A DNA stretch of 64,000 bases from Methylocella tundrae (GTDB taxonomy: Bacteria; Pseudomonadota; Alphaproteobacteria; Rhizobiales; Beijerinckiaceae). Made by a program: the position numbers and the translations under genes. The number at the start of each line of letters is the position of its first letter. The first letter of the stretch is position 1. The notes under the pieces were generated by a model, which worked only from the letters and a program-made list of their open reading frames with translations, was not told the DNA's origin and searched no databases. Shown here one piece after another: positions 20,021-28,496 of this stretch. The stretch lies in the NCBI RefSeq assembly GCF_038024855.1, contig NZ_CP139089.1:2204501-2268500 (forward strand), written 5' to 3'.

Positions 20021-20463
20021 AGGGGGCCGGCCGGGAGCTTCTGGCCTTGCGGCAGGCCGCCGCCCTGCTCCTGCGCTTTTTTCATCTGCGTCACTTGCGC
20101 GGCGATCTTGCAGGCCTGCGCCGCGACCGAGCCGGACTTTTGTGCGCTGAGGGTGATGTTTTCCAGCGCATTGTCCGGAACCGAGCACCATTCCTTATTT
20201 TTGGTGAGATAGGCGAGAAGCTCACGCTCGGCGCCGACCAGCGCCTTGAGTTTAGGACATGAGGCGACAGGATCGAGCTGGTTCTTTGAACCCTTGGCGA
20301 GACGATTCAAGTCATCGATAACGACCTGGCGCTTCTTTGTCAGCGATGCGATGTCTTCGTTGCAGTCAAGGGCATGCGCGACGCCGCCGAAACCAAAGCA
20401 AATCGCCAGCGCGCCAAACGCCGCGGCTTTACGCACGCCAAGGATAAGACTATTCGCCATCAT
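20017..20463 (-). CDS. small exported protein of unknown function
   Basis: Encodes 148 residues with a clear signal peptide (hydrophobic run AAAFGALAICFGFGGVAHA, cleavage probably after AHA). The mature part begins LDCNEDIASLTKKRQ and is helical and charged, with four cysteines (in DCNED, SCPKL, EWCSV and QACKI) that could form two disulfides in the periplasm. I do not recognise a named family. It overlaps ubiA by 4 bases (GTGA) and so is probably cotranscribed with it; the functional meaning of that is unknown. Confidence 0.75.
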   Translation of the reverse strand: MMANSLILGVRKAAAFGALAICFGFGGVAHALDCNEDIASLTKKRQVVIDDLNRLAKGSKNQLDPVASCPKLKALVGAERELLAYLTKNKEWCSVPDNALENITLSAQKSGSVAAQACKIAAQVTQMKKAQEQGGGLPQGQKLPAGPL

Positions 20464-20569
20464 GGTCCGAGCCTTTCAACGGCGTTTGCCGTTCGTTAAG
20501 CGGTTTCCATAGCAAAAACGCGCCCGATCAAGCAAGCGCGCCGCCCGTCCTGCGTTTGTCGAGCACGAA

Positions 20570-21328
20570 ATGCCCCGCATTGATTTCACCTCCCATCGCC
20601 TTTACGTCGACGCGCCGCTGACGCCGAAGGCGCGCGTCACTCTCGATCCCGCACAGGCGAACTATCTGCGCAATGTCCTGCGGCTGAACGATGGCGCCGA
20701 AATTCTTGTCTTCAATGGACGCGACGGTGAATGGCGCGCCCGCCTCGACGCGGCGAACCGCAAATCGCCGGCGCTTATTGCGCATGAACAGACGCGCGCC
20801 CAGCATCCGCCCTTCGATCTGCACTATCTGTTCGCCCCGCTGAAACATGCCCGGCTCGACTATATGGTGCAAAAAGCGGTCGAAATGGGGGCGGGACAGC
20901 TTCGCCCCGTCCTTACCCGGCGCACGCAGGCCGAGCGAATCAATGTCGAGCGCATGCGCGCGAACGCGATCGAGGCCGCGGAACAATGCGGCATCCTGTC
21001 GATCGCCGAGATTTTTCCGCCGGCCCGGCTCGGCGCTTTGCTCGAAGGCTGGAGCCCGGAGCGCCTGCTGATCTTCTGCGATGAAGACGCGCCAGTGCAG
21101 GACCCCATCGACGCGCTGCGCGCCGTCCCCGGCGCCGGGCCTCGGCCGCTCGCCGTTCTGATCGGCCCGGAAGGCGGCTTCGATGAGGACGAGCGGCAAT
21201 TACTCCTTGCCATGCCGCAGGCGCTACGCCTTTCGCTCGGCCCCCGAATCCTGCGCGCCGATACGGCGGCTGTCGCGGCGCTGGCGCTGATCCAGGCCGG
21301 TCTTGGAGATTGGCGCAGCTTTCGTTAA
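20570..21328 (+). CDS. rsmE: 16S rRNA (uracil1498-N3)-methyltransferase
   Basis: RsmE methylates U1498 of 16S rRNA with SAM. The 252-residue product shows the N-terminal PUA-like part ([13 protein letters not shown], here [18 protein letters not shown]) and the C-terminal SPOUT trefoil-knot signature: [11 protein letters not shown] (about residues 203-213) followed by [18 protein letters not shown]. The [19 protein letters not shown] segment is also typical. It is transcribed divergently from the small exported-protein gene, with a 106-base gap that should hold both promoters. Confidence 0.95.
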   Translation: MPRIDFTSHRLYVDAPLTPKARVTLDPAQANYLRNVLRLNDGAEILVFNGRDGEWRARLDAANRKSPALIAHEQTRAQHPPFDLHYLFAPLKHARLDYMVQKAVEMGAGQLRPVLTRRTQAERINVERMRANAIEAAEQCGILSIAEIFPPARLGALLEGWSPERLLIFCDEDAPVQDPIDALRAVPGAGPRPLAVLIGPEGGFDEDERQLLLAMPQALRLSLGPRILRADTAAVAALALIQAGLGDWRSFR

Positions 21329-21402
21329 TCGACCATTAAATCGCCCCATTATAAAGTCACTCCAATGGCGATTCGTCGGGAAGCGAAGATTCGGGATTCT
21401 TC

Positions 21403-21747
21403 ATGATCTTACGCGCCAAGGCCGTCTGGTTTCTTTCAAGCGTCGGCACCGGTCTCCTGGCCCTTGGCGCGGGCGCGCGGGCGAATGATTTACCCTCCCC
21501 GCAGGTCAAATGCGACGCCGCCTATGGCCCGGGATTCACCGCGAGCGAAAACGGCGAAAGCTGCGTATGGGTCGGCGGCCATTTGCGCGTCGGCTTCGGC
21601 CGAAGCGGCGTGTCGCCGGACGCGGGCTCTGCCAATGGAGGCGCAATGCGCGTCAACGCGGACGACAATGCGAGCGATGGCGCGCGCGCGATGACCGGCC
21701 ATCTTCGTCTGCGCGACGGCGATGCCGTGGGAACGATCGCGCGCTGA
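21403..21747 (+). CDS. short exported protein resembling a porin N-terminus
   Basis: Encodes 114 residues with a signal peptide (VWFLSSVGTGLLALGAGARA). After it come NDLPSPQVKCDAAYGPGF and ESCVWVGGHLRVGFGRSG, which resemble the first strand region of rhizobial porins (C..YG.GF...P...C...GG..R). No further barrel strands are encoded in any frame downstream, so this is a short stand-alone protein or a relic of a porin gene. The two cysteines may pair as in those porins. Confidence 0.55.
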   Translation: MILRAKAVWFLSSVGTGLLALGAGARANDLPSPQVKCDAAYGPGFTASENGESCVWVGGHLRVGFGRSGVSPDAGSANGGAMRVNADDNASDGARAMTGHLRLRDGDAVGTIAR

Positions 21748-22044
21748 GCCCTTCAGCCGCGATCAAAGAATTTTCGACGAAGCCGCCCCTTGCTGCGCCG
21801 AAATGCCCTGAAAGTCACACGGAACGGCCGGGCGCGGCCCACGCCGCTTGCGCCCTCGGCGGATCCTCATCAAAAGGACGCCGCAGGCAAGCCGCGCAGC
21901 AAGCTTGGGCTCGACGAAATATCACGCTCGCCATATTGATCCGGAACGCTTATTTATTTGTGAGACGGCGGCCGCAGCAGCGCGCCGTCGCCTTCATTCG
22001 CCGCATCCAGCTCCGGCCTTGAACCGGACGTTTGGGAGAGAGCC

Positions 22045-22617
22045 ATGTTCATCCAGACTGAAACGACGCCGAATCCTTCGACATTGAAATTCCTGCCGGG
22101 CCGCACCGTCATGGGCGCCGGCACGCTCGATATCCGCGAAGCCGCCGGCGCGCAGCAATCGCCGCTCGCGGAAGCGCTGTTCGCGCTCGACGGCGTCTCC
22201 GGCGTCTTTTTCGGGTCCGACTTCATCTCGGTCACCAATTCAGGCGCCGACTGGCAGGAACTGAAGCCGACCGTTCTCGGCGCCATCATGGAGCACTTCG
22301 TCTCGGGCGCCCCGCTGCTCAACGCGGAGGCGGCGGCGCAGCATGGCGACGGACTGCAAGGCGAGGACGAATTTTTTGCGGCGGACGACTCCGAGACCGT
22401 CGCGACGATCAAACAACTCATCGAAACCCATGTGCGGCCCGCCGTCGCCAATGACGGCGGCGACATCAAATTTCGCGGTTTTCGCGACGGAACCGTCTAT
22501 CTCGCCATGAAGGGTTCGTGTTCGGGCTGCCCCTCCTCTACTGCGACCCTCAAGCATGGAATTCAGAACTTGCTCAAACATTATGTGCCGGATGTACGCG
22601 CCGTCGAACAGATCTGA
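22045..22617 (+). CDS. Nfu-type iron-sulfur cluster carrier (NifU family)
   Basis: A 190-residue Nfu protein that receives and delivers [4Fe-4S] clusters. The N-terminal Nfu_N domain (MFIQTETTPNPSTLKFLPG to about residue 90) is joined by an acidic linker to a C-terminal NifU domain. That domain includes RPAVANDGGDIKFRGFRDG and the cluster-binding CxxC in GSCSGCPSS (about 155-163). It starts after a GGGAGAG ribosome binding site. The 297-base gap before it contains no gene. The link with tsaB downstream is common in alphaproteobacteria. Confidence 0.94.
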   Translation: MFIQTETTPNPSTLKFLPGRTVMGAGTLDIREAAGAQQSPLAEALFALDGVSGVFFGSDFISVTNSGADWQELKPTVLGAIMEHFVSGAPLLNAEAAAQHGDGLQGEDEFFAADDSETVATIKQLIETHVRPAVANDGGDIKFRGFRDGTVYLAMKGSCSGCPSSTATLKHGIQNLLKHYVPDVRAVEQI

Positions 22618-22710
22618 AGCGAAATCGCCGTTTCAAGCCGCCTTGCGCCAAGCAGATCCCGCTTCGTCTGACGACGATGCGCCGAAGCAAGCGACCGGCG
22701 GAGTTCGCCC

Positions 22711-23400
22711 TTGAAAATCCTTGCGATCGACACCGCGCTTCCGGCGGTTTCGGCCTGCGTGCTGGACGATGAGGGCGGCGTCGAAGCGATCGAAAGCATC
22801 GCGATGGAGCGCGGCCATGCCGAAGCGCTGCTGCCGCTGATCGACCGGGTGATGGCGAGAGTCGATGGCGGCTTCGAAGCCCTCGGCCGCGTCGCAGTCA
22901 CCGTCGGTCCCGGCTCGTTTACGGGATTGCGCATCGGGATCGCCGCCGCCCGCGCCATCGGCATCGCCTGCGAAATCCCCGTTGTCGGCGTTTCGACGCT
23001 CGCAGCTCTCGCGGCGCCCTTGATCGTGGCGCAGAAGCCTGGCGTCGTCGCGGTCGCGATCGACGCCCGTCACGGCAATATTTTCTTCGCCGCTTTCGGT
23101 CCGGACGGGCGAGCTTTGCTGGCGCCCCGTATCGCGTCGGCTCTGGAGGCGGCCCATTCGCTCGGCCCCGGCGATGTCCGGCTTGCCGGCTCCGGCGCGC
23201 CGCTTCTCGCGGCCGAGGCGGAAAAACTTGGTCTGAATGTCGAACTTATCGCTGAAAATCTCGTTCCCGACATTGCTTTTGTTGCGAGACTTGGGCTTTT
23301 CGCCGATCCGGCTCTTGCGCCCGCGCGGCCGCTCTATCTCAAAGCCGCCGACGCGAAGCCCCAGGCGGGGAGCGTATTTTTGCCGACTGACGCCCCATGA
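22711..23400 (+). CDS. tsaB: tRNA threonylcarbamoyladenosine biosynthesis protein TsaB
   Basis: TsaB is the inactive paralogue of TsaD needed with TsaD and TsaE for the t6A37 modification of ANN-decoding tRNAs. The protein, 229 residues, begins MKILAIDTALPAVSACVLD from a TTG at 22711 with GGCGGAG upstream, and contains VGPGSFTGLRIGIAAARA (about residues 69-86), the family hallmark. A 26-base gap leads to rimI, the usual tsaB-rimI pair. Confidence 0.93.
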   Translation: MKILAIDTALPAVSACVLDDEGGVEAIESIAMERGHAEALLPLIDRVMARVDGGFEALGRVAVTVGPGSFTGLRIGIAAARAIGIACEIPVVGVSTLAALAAPLIVAQKPGVVAVAIDARHGNIFFAAFGPDGRALLAPRIASALEAAHSLGPGDVRLAGSGAPLLAAEAEKLGLNVELIAENLVPDIAFVARLGLFADPALAPARPLYLKAADAKPQAGSVFLPTDAP

Positions 23401-23426
23401 GCCTCGATAAATTGGGCCTTTGACCC

Positions 23427-23918
23427 ATGTTCAGCCTGTTCGTCAAAGGGTCGGCGCCGGCCTATCGTCCAATCGGCGCCGAGCGCAGCGCGGAGTGCGC
23501 ATTGATCCACGCCGGCAGTTTCGCCTATCCTTGGGCCGAAGCCGACTTTGAACAATTGCTGCTGGGGCAGGAGATCGTCGCGAATGGCGCCATCGAGGCG
23601 GATGATCGCGCCCTCGCAGCATTCATCCTGTCGCGCGCAGCCTTGGATGAAGCCGAGATCTTGACCATAGCCGTCGCCCCGGCGTGGCGGCGTTACGGCG
23701 TTGGCCGCACGCTACTCGCAACGCATATCGCCAGCCTCACCAAACTTGGCGTCAGGCGGCTCTTTCTCGAAGTCGACACCCAGAACGCCGCCGCGCGCGC
23801 GCTTTATGATGCGGCGGGCTTTCGCCAGATCGGCGAGCGCAAGGCCTACTATCGCAAACAGGGCGAGAGCCCGGCGAGCGCCCTCGTGATGCGGCTGGAC
23901 TTGGGTGGGCAAGTCTGA
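23427..23918 (+). CDS. rimI: ribosomal-protein-alanine N-acetyltransferase RimI
   Basis: A 163-residue GNAT acetyltransferase that acetylates the N-terminal alanine of ribosomal protein S18 in the enterobacterial prototype. The acetyl-CoA loop is visible as RRYGVGRTLLATHI (about residues 91-104), preceded by EILTIAVAPAW. The C-terminal part LEVDTQNAAARALYDAAGF is characteristic. Position after tsaB supports RimI rather than another GNAT. About 136 bases, including a short leader ORF, separate it from miaB. Confidence 0.9.
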   Translation: MFSLFVKGSAPAYRPIGAERSAECALIHAGSFAYPWAEADFEQLLLGQEIVANGAIEADDRALAAFILSRAALDEAEILTIAVAPAWRRYGVGRTLLATHIASLTKLGVRRLFLEVDTQNAAARALYDAAGFRQIGERKAYYRKQGESPASALVMRLDLGGQV

Positions 23919-23983
23919 CAAGACCGGGTTTTAGCAGAACGGTTGAAGCGTAGGGTTCGACCCGGCGTTTGAAGGAGGTAAGG

Positions 23984-24016
23984 ATGCCTATTTCTTCGAG
24001 CGTCATTAGCCTTTAG
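23984..24016 (+). CDS. 10-codon leader ORF upstream of miaB
   Basis: ATG at 23984 follows a near-perfect Shine-Dalgarno sequence (AAGGAGGT, five bases before the start) and encodes [10 protein letters not shown] before TAG. It has four Ser codons, two of them UCN. A 6-bp GC-rich hairpin (24027-24042) lies between its stop and the miaB start. The arrangement suggests a translated leader peptide that could regulate miaB. Its strong ribosome site makes translation likely, but no function is shown. Confidence 0.45.
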   Translation: MPISSSVISL

Positions 24017-24026
24017 AATACGCATG

Positions 24027-24042
24027 CGAGGCTGCGGCCTCG
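24027..24042 (+). promoter_or_regulatory. hairpin between the leader ORF and miaB
   Basis: CGAGGC-TGCG-GCCTCG, a 6-bp GC-rich stem with a 4-base loop, ends 12 bases before the miaB ATG, close enough to hinder ribosome access. Confidence 0.4.
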
Positions 24043-24054
24043 AAGATCGCGGGG

Positions 24055-25536
24055 ATGATGTCTCAGTTGGATGATTTGAAGTTGGAGTCGGGGGAGGCGC
24101 GCGCAAGCGGCGAACATCCCGATGAGACGGCGCTCCCCGCGCACGGGCGAAAGCTCTTCGTGCAGTCTTTCGGCTGCCAGATGAACGTCTATGACGCCCA
24201 GCGCATGACCGATCTGCTGAGCCGCCAGGGCTATGCCGAGACGGCGGAGGTCGAAGACGCCGATCTCGTGATCCTCAATACCTGCCATATTCGCGAACGC
24301 GCCGCTGAAAAGATCTTTTCCGAACTGGGCCGGCTGCGCGCGCTGAAACTGGAGCGCGCCGGCGCGGGGCTCGCCACCAGGATCGTCGTCGCGGGATGCG
24401 TCGCGCAGGCCGAGGGCGCCGAAATCTATCGCCGCCAGAGCGCCGTCGACGTCGTCGTCGGGCCGCAAAGCTATCATCGGCTGCCGGAACTGCTGCGCCG
24501 CGCCGAGACCGAAAAGCGGGTCGTCGACACCGATTTTCCGGCCGAGGACAAGTTTGATTTCCTCGCAGCTCCCGAGCCGCAGCAAACCCGCAAGCGCGGC
24601 GTCAGCGCTTTTGTGACGGTGCAGGAAGGCTGCGACAAATTCTGCACCTTCTGCGTCGTGCCTTATACGCGCGGCGCCGAGAATTCGCGCCCGCTCGAGG
24701 CCGTCGTGAACGAGGTGGCGGCGCTGGCCGCCGCCGGCGTGCGCGAGGTGACGCTGCTCGGCCAGAACGTCAACGCCTACCACGGCGAGGCGCGCCAAGG
24801 CGCGGCCTCGCTCGCGCAGCTCTGCCGGGACATCGCCGGCCTGCCAGGCATCGCGCGCATTCGCTACACGACGAGCCACCCGAACGACATGGACGCCGGA
24901 CTGATCGAAGCGCATCGCAGCGAGCCGAAGCTGATGCCCTTCCTGCATCTGCCGGTGCAATCTGGCTCCGACGCGGTGCTCGCCGCGATGAACCGCAAAC
25001 ATACAAGCGCCGATTACATTTCGCTCTGCGAGAGGATCAGAGAGGCGCGGCCCGATATCGCGCTCTCATCCGATTTCATCGTTGGATTTCCCGGCGAAAC
25101 GGATGCGGATTTCGCGGCGACGCTGCGCCTCATCGAGACCGTCAGCTTCGCCAGCGCGTTCTCATTCAAATATTCGCCGCGACCTGGCACCCCCGGCGCC
25201 GACCGCTCCGATCAGATCGAGGAAGGCGTCAAAGTCGAGCGCCTCGCGCGGCTGCAGGCGCTCCTCGAAAGCCAGCGGCAAGCCTTTAATCGGAGCATGG
25301 TCGGGCGCAAGCTCGACGTCTTGATCGAGAAGCGCGGCCGCCATCCCGGCCAGATCGCCGGCAAGACAAGCTATCTGCAGCCGGTCCAGCTGGACGGGGC
25401 TGAAAATCTCATCGGCGCCATCGTCACGGTCGAAATCGTCGCGACAGGCTCCAATTCCTTGTTCGGGCGGCTGGCGTCCGAGCCAGGATCGCGGCCGCCC
25501 GCCGCGATCCAAGAGAGTGTGCGAGGGTCCGTTTGA
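24055..25536 (+). CDS. miaB: tRNA-2-methylthio-N6-dimethylallyladenosine synthase
   Basis: MiaB is a radical-SAM methylthiotransferase converting i6A37 to ms2i6A37 in tRNAs reading UNN codons. The 493-residue protein has the N-terminal auxiliary-cluster cysteines ([26 protein letters not shown]), the radical-SAM triad in [18 protein letters not shown] (about residues 197-214) and a C-terminal TRAM domain (about 365-435 and beyond). The second ATG at 24058 is an equal start. The 3' end overlaps phoH by 4 bases. Confidence 0.96.
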   Translation: MMSQLDDLKLESGEARASGEHPDETALPAHGRKLFVQSFGCQMNVYDAQRMTDLLSRQGYAETAEVEDADLVILNTCHIRERAAEKIFSELGRLRALKLERAGAGLATRIVVAGCVAQAEGAEIYRRQSAVDVVVGPQSYHRLPELLRRAETEKRVVDTDFPAEDKFDFLAAPEPQQTRKRGVSAFVTVQEGCDKFCTFCVVPYTRGAENSRPLEAVVNEVAALAAAGVREVTLLGQNVNAYHGEARQGAASLAQLCRDIAGLPGIARIRYTTSHPNDMDAGLIEAHRSEPKLMPFLHLPVQSGSDAVLAAMNRKHTSADYISLCERIREARPDIALSSDFIVGFPGETDADFAATLRLIETVSFASAFSFKYSPRPGTPGADRSDQIEEGVKVERLARLQALLESQRQAFNRSMVGRKLDVLIEKRGRHPGQIAGKTSYLQPVQLDGAENLIGAIVTVEIVATGSNSLFGRLASEPGSRPPAAIQESVRGSV

Positions 25537-26594
25537 AACCATCCGATCGTTCCCCCGCGCTGCCTCGGCCGGAGATCAAGCGTCCGCCGAGCGACCTCGA
25601 AGCCGTCGAGATCAACCTCGCCTTTGACGACAATCGCTACGCCTCGCTGGTTTTTGGCCATTACGACCAAAATCTCGCCAAGCTGGAGCGAAGGCTCGGC
25701 GTCATCGCCAACGCCAATGGCAATCTCGTCACCATCAAGGGAACGCCGGACGCCTGCGAGCACGCCCGCCTCGTGCTGGAGAACCTTTACGGACGCGTCA
25801 AGACCGGCCAGCCCGTGACCCTCGGGGACGTCGACGGCGCGATCCAGGAAGGCGCGCTGCAGGGCTCGCTTTTTCCCAAAGAGACGGATGCGGGGCGCAT
25901 TGCTTTCGAGCAGATCGGAACGCGCCGCCGCGGCCCTGTGCGCGCCCGCAACGCCGCCCAGGACATTTATCTGCGCATGCTGAAACGTCATGAACTGGTG
26001 TTCGCCGAAGGACCGGCCGGCACCGGCAAAACCTGGCTCGCCGTCGGCTACGCCGTGCTTCTGCTTGAGCAGGGCGCGGTCGAGCGTCTGATTCTGTCGC
26101 GCCCCGCCGTCGAGGCGGGCGAGCGCCTTGGCTTCCTGCCGGGCGACATGCGGGACAAGGTGGATCCTTATCTGCGCCCGATCTTCGATGCTCTCGCCGA
26201 CTTCATGGACCCGCGCATGCTCGAGCGCGGCATGCAAACCGGCATGATCGAGGTCGCGCCGCTCGCCTTCATGCGCGGACGAACCCTCAGCAACGCCTGC
26301 ATTCTGCTCGACGAGGCGCAGAACGCCACGTCGGTGCAGATGAAAATGTTCCTGACCCGGTTAGGCGAGGGCTCGCGCATGATCGTCACCGGCGATCCGA
26401 CGCAGACGGACCTACCGGCCGGCCAGAGATCGGGCCTTAGCGAAGCCATCAAGCTGCTGTCCGGTCTTGAAGGCGTCGGCCATGTCATCTTCAAGGAAGG
26501 CGACGTCGTTCGTCACGATCTGGTGCGCCGCATCGTCGGCGCATATGAATACGCCCATCAGGCGGTGGCCCTGGACGAGAAAGCCCGACGATGA
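25533..26594 (+). CDS. PhoH-like ATPase (YbeZ)
   Basis: A 353-residue PhoH-family cytoplasmic ATPase, implicated with YbeY in RNA metabolism. It has an N-terminal KH-like region (about residues 45-95), Walker [16 protein letters not shown] (about 157-171), the [18 protein letters not shown] segment, Walker [11 protein letters not shown] (about 251-260) and [11 protein letters not shown]. It starts with TTG at 25533, overlapping the miaB stop (TTGA), with GAGGG upstream, and overlaps ybeY by 4 bases (ATGA). The run miaB-phoH-ybeY-corC-lnt is conserved in Hyphomicrobiales. Confidence 0.94.
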   Translation: MKPSDRSPALPRPEIKRPPSDLEAVEINLAFDDNRYASLVFGHYDQNLAKLERRLGVIANANGNLVTIKGTPDACEHARLVLENLYGRVKTGQPVTLGDVDGAIQEGALQGSLFPKETDAGRIAFEQIGTRRRGPVRARNAAQDIYLRMLKRHELVFAEGPAGTGKTWLAVGYAVLLLEQGAVERLILSRPAVEAGERLGFLPGDMRDKVDPYLRPIFDALADFMDPRMLERGMQTGMIEVAPLAFMRGRTLSNACILLDEAQNATSVQMKMFLTRLGEGSRMIVTGDPTQTDLPAGQRSGLSEAIKLLSGLEGVGHVIFKEGDVVRHDLVRRIVGAYEYAHQAVALDEKARR

Positions 26595-27079
26595 AACCCC
26601 TCATCGACATTGCGATCGAGGCCGAGGCGTGGGATGGATTCGAAGATCCCGCGGGCCTTGCCGAGACGGTGATCGGCCAGACGATCAGCCAGAGCGGCGT
26701 CAGGCTGGCCGAGGGCGCGGAAATCAGCATCGTCCTTTGTGACGACGCTTTCATTGCCGATCTCAATCGCAAATGGCGATCCATCGACAAGCCGACCAAT
26801 GTGCTCTCCTTTCCGAGCGGCGGCGCGATCGCTTCGAGCCCCGTTCTGGGCGATATCGTGATCGCCTTCGAAACCGCCGCCAGAGAAGCCGAAGAAGCCG
26901 CAAAGCCGTTGCGCGACCACGTCGCGCATCTTCTCGCGCACGGCTTTTTGCATTTGATCGGCTATGATCACATCGCCGACGCCGACGCCGAGGCGATGGA
27001 GGCTCTCGAGCGCTCTGTGCTCGCCCGGCTCGGGATCGAGGATCCTTATCAGGAGCCTTTGGTTCGGGCCAAACCGTAA
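26591..27079 (+). CDS. ybeY: endoribonuclease YbeY (rRNA maturation)
   Basis: A 162-residue metal-dependent RNase involved in 16S rRNA 3' processing and ribosome quality control. The zinc motif H-x3-H-x5-H is visible in HVAHLLAHGFLHLIGYDH (about residues 117-134). The RxxDKPTNVLSFP segment (about 63-76) is also diagnostic. It is coupled to phoH by an ATGA overlap and is followed 2 bases later by corC. Confidence 0.95.
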   Translation: MKPLIDIAIEAEAWDGFEDPAGLAETVIGQTISQSGVRLAEGAEISIVLCDDAFIADLNRKWRSIDKPTNVLSFPSGGAIASSPVLGDIVIAFETAAREAEEAAKPLRDHVAHLLAHGFLHLIGYDHIADADAEAMEALERSVLARLGIEDPYQEPLVRAKP

Positions 27080-27081
27080 CG

Positions 27082-28143
27082 ATGACGACGATGAGCGAAC
27101 GCGAAAGTCCGGCAGCGGGCGAAGCCGGAACGGAGAGGGCGCCCGCCAAGCCGAACCTGTTTGATCGCCTGCGCGCCATATTCGGCCTCGGCGGCGCCTC
27201 GATCCGCGACGATATCCAGGATGCGCTTGCCGATTCATCGATCGAGGTCGATGTGTCGCCGCAAGAGCGCACCATGCTGAGGAATGTCCTCGCCCTGCAT
27301 GAAGTTCAGGTCGAGGACGTCATGGTTCCGCGCGCCGACATTGTTGCGGTCTCGCTCGACAGCAGCCTTATCGAGGTGCTCGCAGTCTTCCGCACGGCCG
27401 GCCACTCGCGCTTGCCCGTGCATGGCGAGACGCTCGACGATCCCCGCGGCATGATCCATATCCGCGATCTCGTCGCCTATTTCGCCGCCGGCATTCCGGA
27501 GCCGGTCGAGGATGAGGGCGATCGTCAGACGCCGGCAAGCGTGTCTGAGACGGAGGCCGCCGACAGCTTCAAACTCAAGACATTCGCGGATTTCGACATT
27601 CCATTGGCGGAGGCCAACGTTCTGCGTCCGGTGCTGTTTGTGCCGCCTTCCATGCCGGCGCTCGATCTGCTCGTCAAAATGCAGGCGACGCGCACGCATA
27701 TGGCGCTGGTGATCGATGAATATGGCGGGACCGACGGGCTCGCCACGATCGAAGACATCGTCGAAATGATCGTCGGCGACATCGAGGACGAGCACGACCT
27801 TGACGAAAGCCCGAAGATCGACGCCGCCCCCGACGGCAGCTTCATCGTCGATGCGCGCGCGAGCCTTGAAGACGTCTCTTTGGCGATCGACGCAGATCTC
27901 ACTGCGATCAGCGACGCCGAGGAGGTCGACACGATCGGCGGGCTTATCACGACGCTGGCTGGCCATGTGCCGGTGCGCGGCGAAATCATCGTCGAAGGCG
28001 GCCTCGAATTCGAAATTCTGGACGCTGATCCGCGCCGCGTGAAACGGGTCAGGATTCACCTTGGCCCGAAAAGAGCCGCCGCCAAGAGCCTGGAGCCGCA
28101 GGGCGGTTCAACAGCAGGCGATTCTTCCCCGGCGGCGCCTTGA
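27082..28143 (+). CDS. CorC/HlyC-family CBS-domain protein
   Basis: A 353-residue cytoplasmic protein with a tandem CBS pair (about residues 70-250; VEDVMVPRADIVAVSLD and ALVIDEYGGTDGLATIEDIVE) and a C-terminal CorC_HlyC transporter-associated domain (about 255-335; DARASLEDVSLAID, GGLITTLAGHVPVRGEII). It has no membrane domain, so it is the short CorC type linked to magnesium/cobalt efflux, often called hemolysin C by homology only. An ATG at 27091 is an alternative start. It lies between ybeY and lnt as in other rhizobia. Confidence 0.92.
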   Translation: MTTMSERESPAAGEAGTERAPAKPNLFDRLRAIFGLGGASIRDDIQDALADSSIEVDVSPQERTMLRNVLALHEVQVEDVMVPRADIVAVSLDSSLIEVLAVFRTAGHSRLPVHGETLDDPRGMIHIRDLVAYFAAGIPEPVEDEGDRQTPASVSETEAADSFKLKTFADFDIPLAEANVLRPVLFVPPSMPALDLLVKMQATRTHMALVIDEYGGTDGLATIEDIVEMIVGDIEDEHDLDESPKIDAAPDGSFIVDARASLEDVSLAIDADLTAISDAEEVDTIGGLITTLAGHVPVRGEIIVEGGLEFEILDADPRRVKRVRIHLGPKRAAAKSLEPQGGSTAGDSSPAAP

Positions 28144-28496
28144 CCGGGCAGCTAAAAAAGGAGGCGTTTCAGTTCACAGAAGAATGACGCGCCGTCGGAG
28201 CAAATCTCCGGCATTTTACAGGGCGATGGCGGCTTACCTGGCGATGGCGGCCGCAACGCGAAAGGGGCCGTCTCCGCGTTAAAGACAAGAATCGGATTTA
28301 CATCCTCCTTTCGTCAAACGGGATAGACCGCCGGCAGCGGGGCCTTAGCGGCCGGCCGTCCCGGCGCTCATCATCAGGCCGGAGAGCTCCTTGATTTCGC
28401 GGCACAAGAACATCCGCCCCGCCCTTTGTTTCGTCACGCCTTCGTCATGCGAACCGGCGGCGCCTTCGCTTAAAGCTCCCGTTCGGGATCTTTAAC
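28144..28496. other. non-coding interval between corC and lnt
   Basis: 353 bases without a convincing gene. A 22-codon frame on the minus strand (ATG near 28418, MFLCREIKELSGLMMSAG) follows GGGGCGG but is not recognisable. GGAGG and CCTCC runs at about 28160 and 28303 could pair over a long distance. I see no clear promoter for lnt. Confidence 0.45.
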
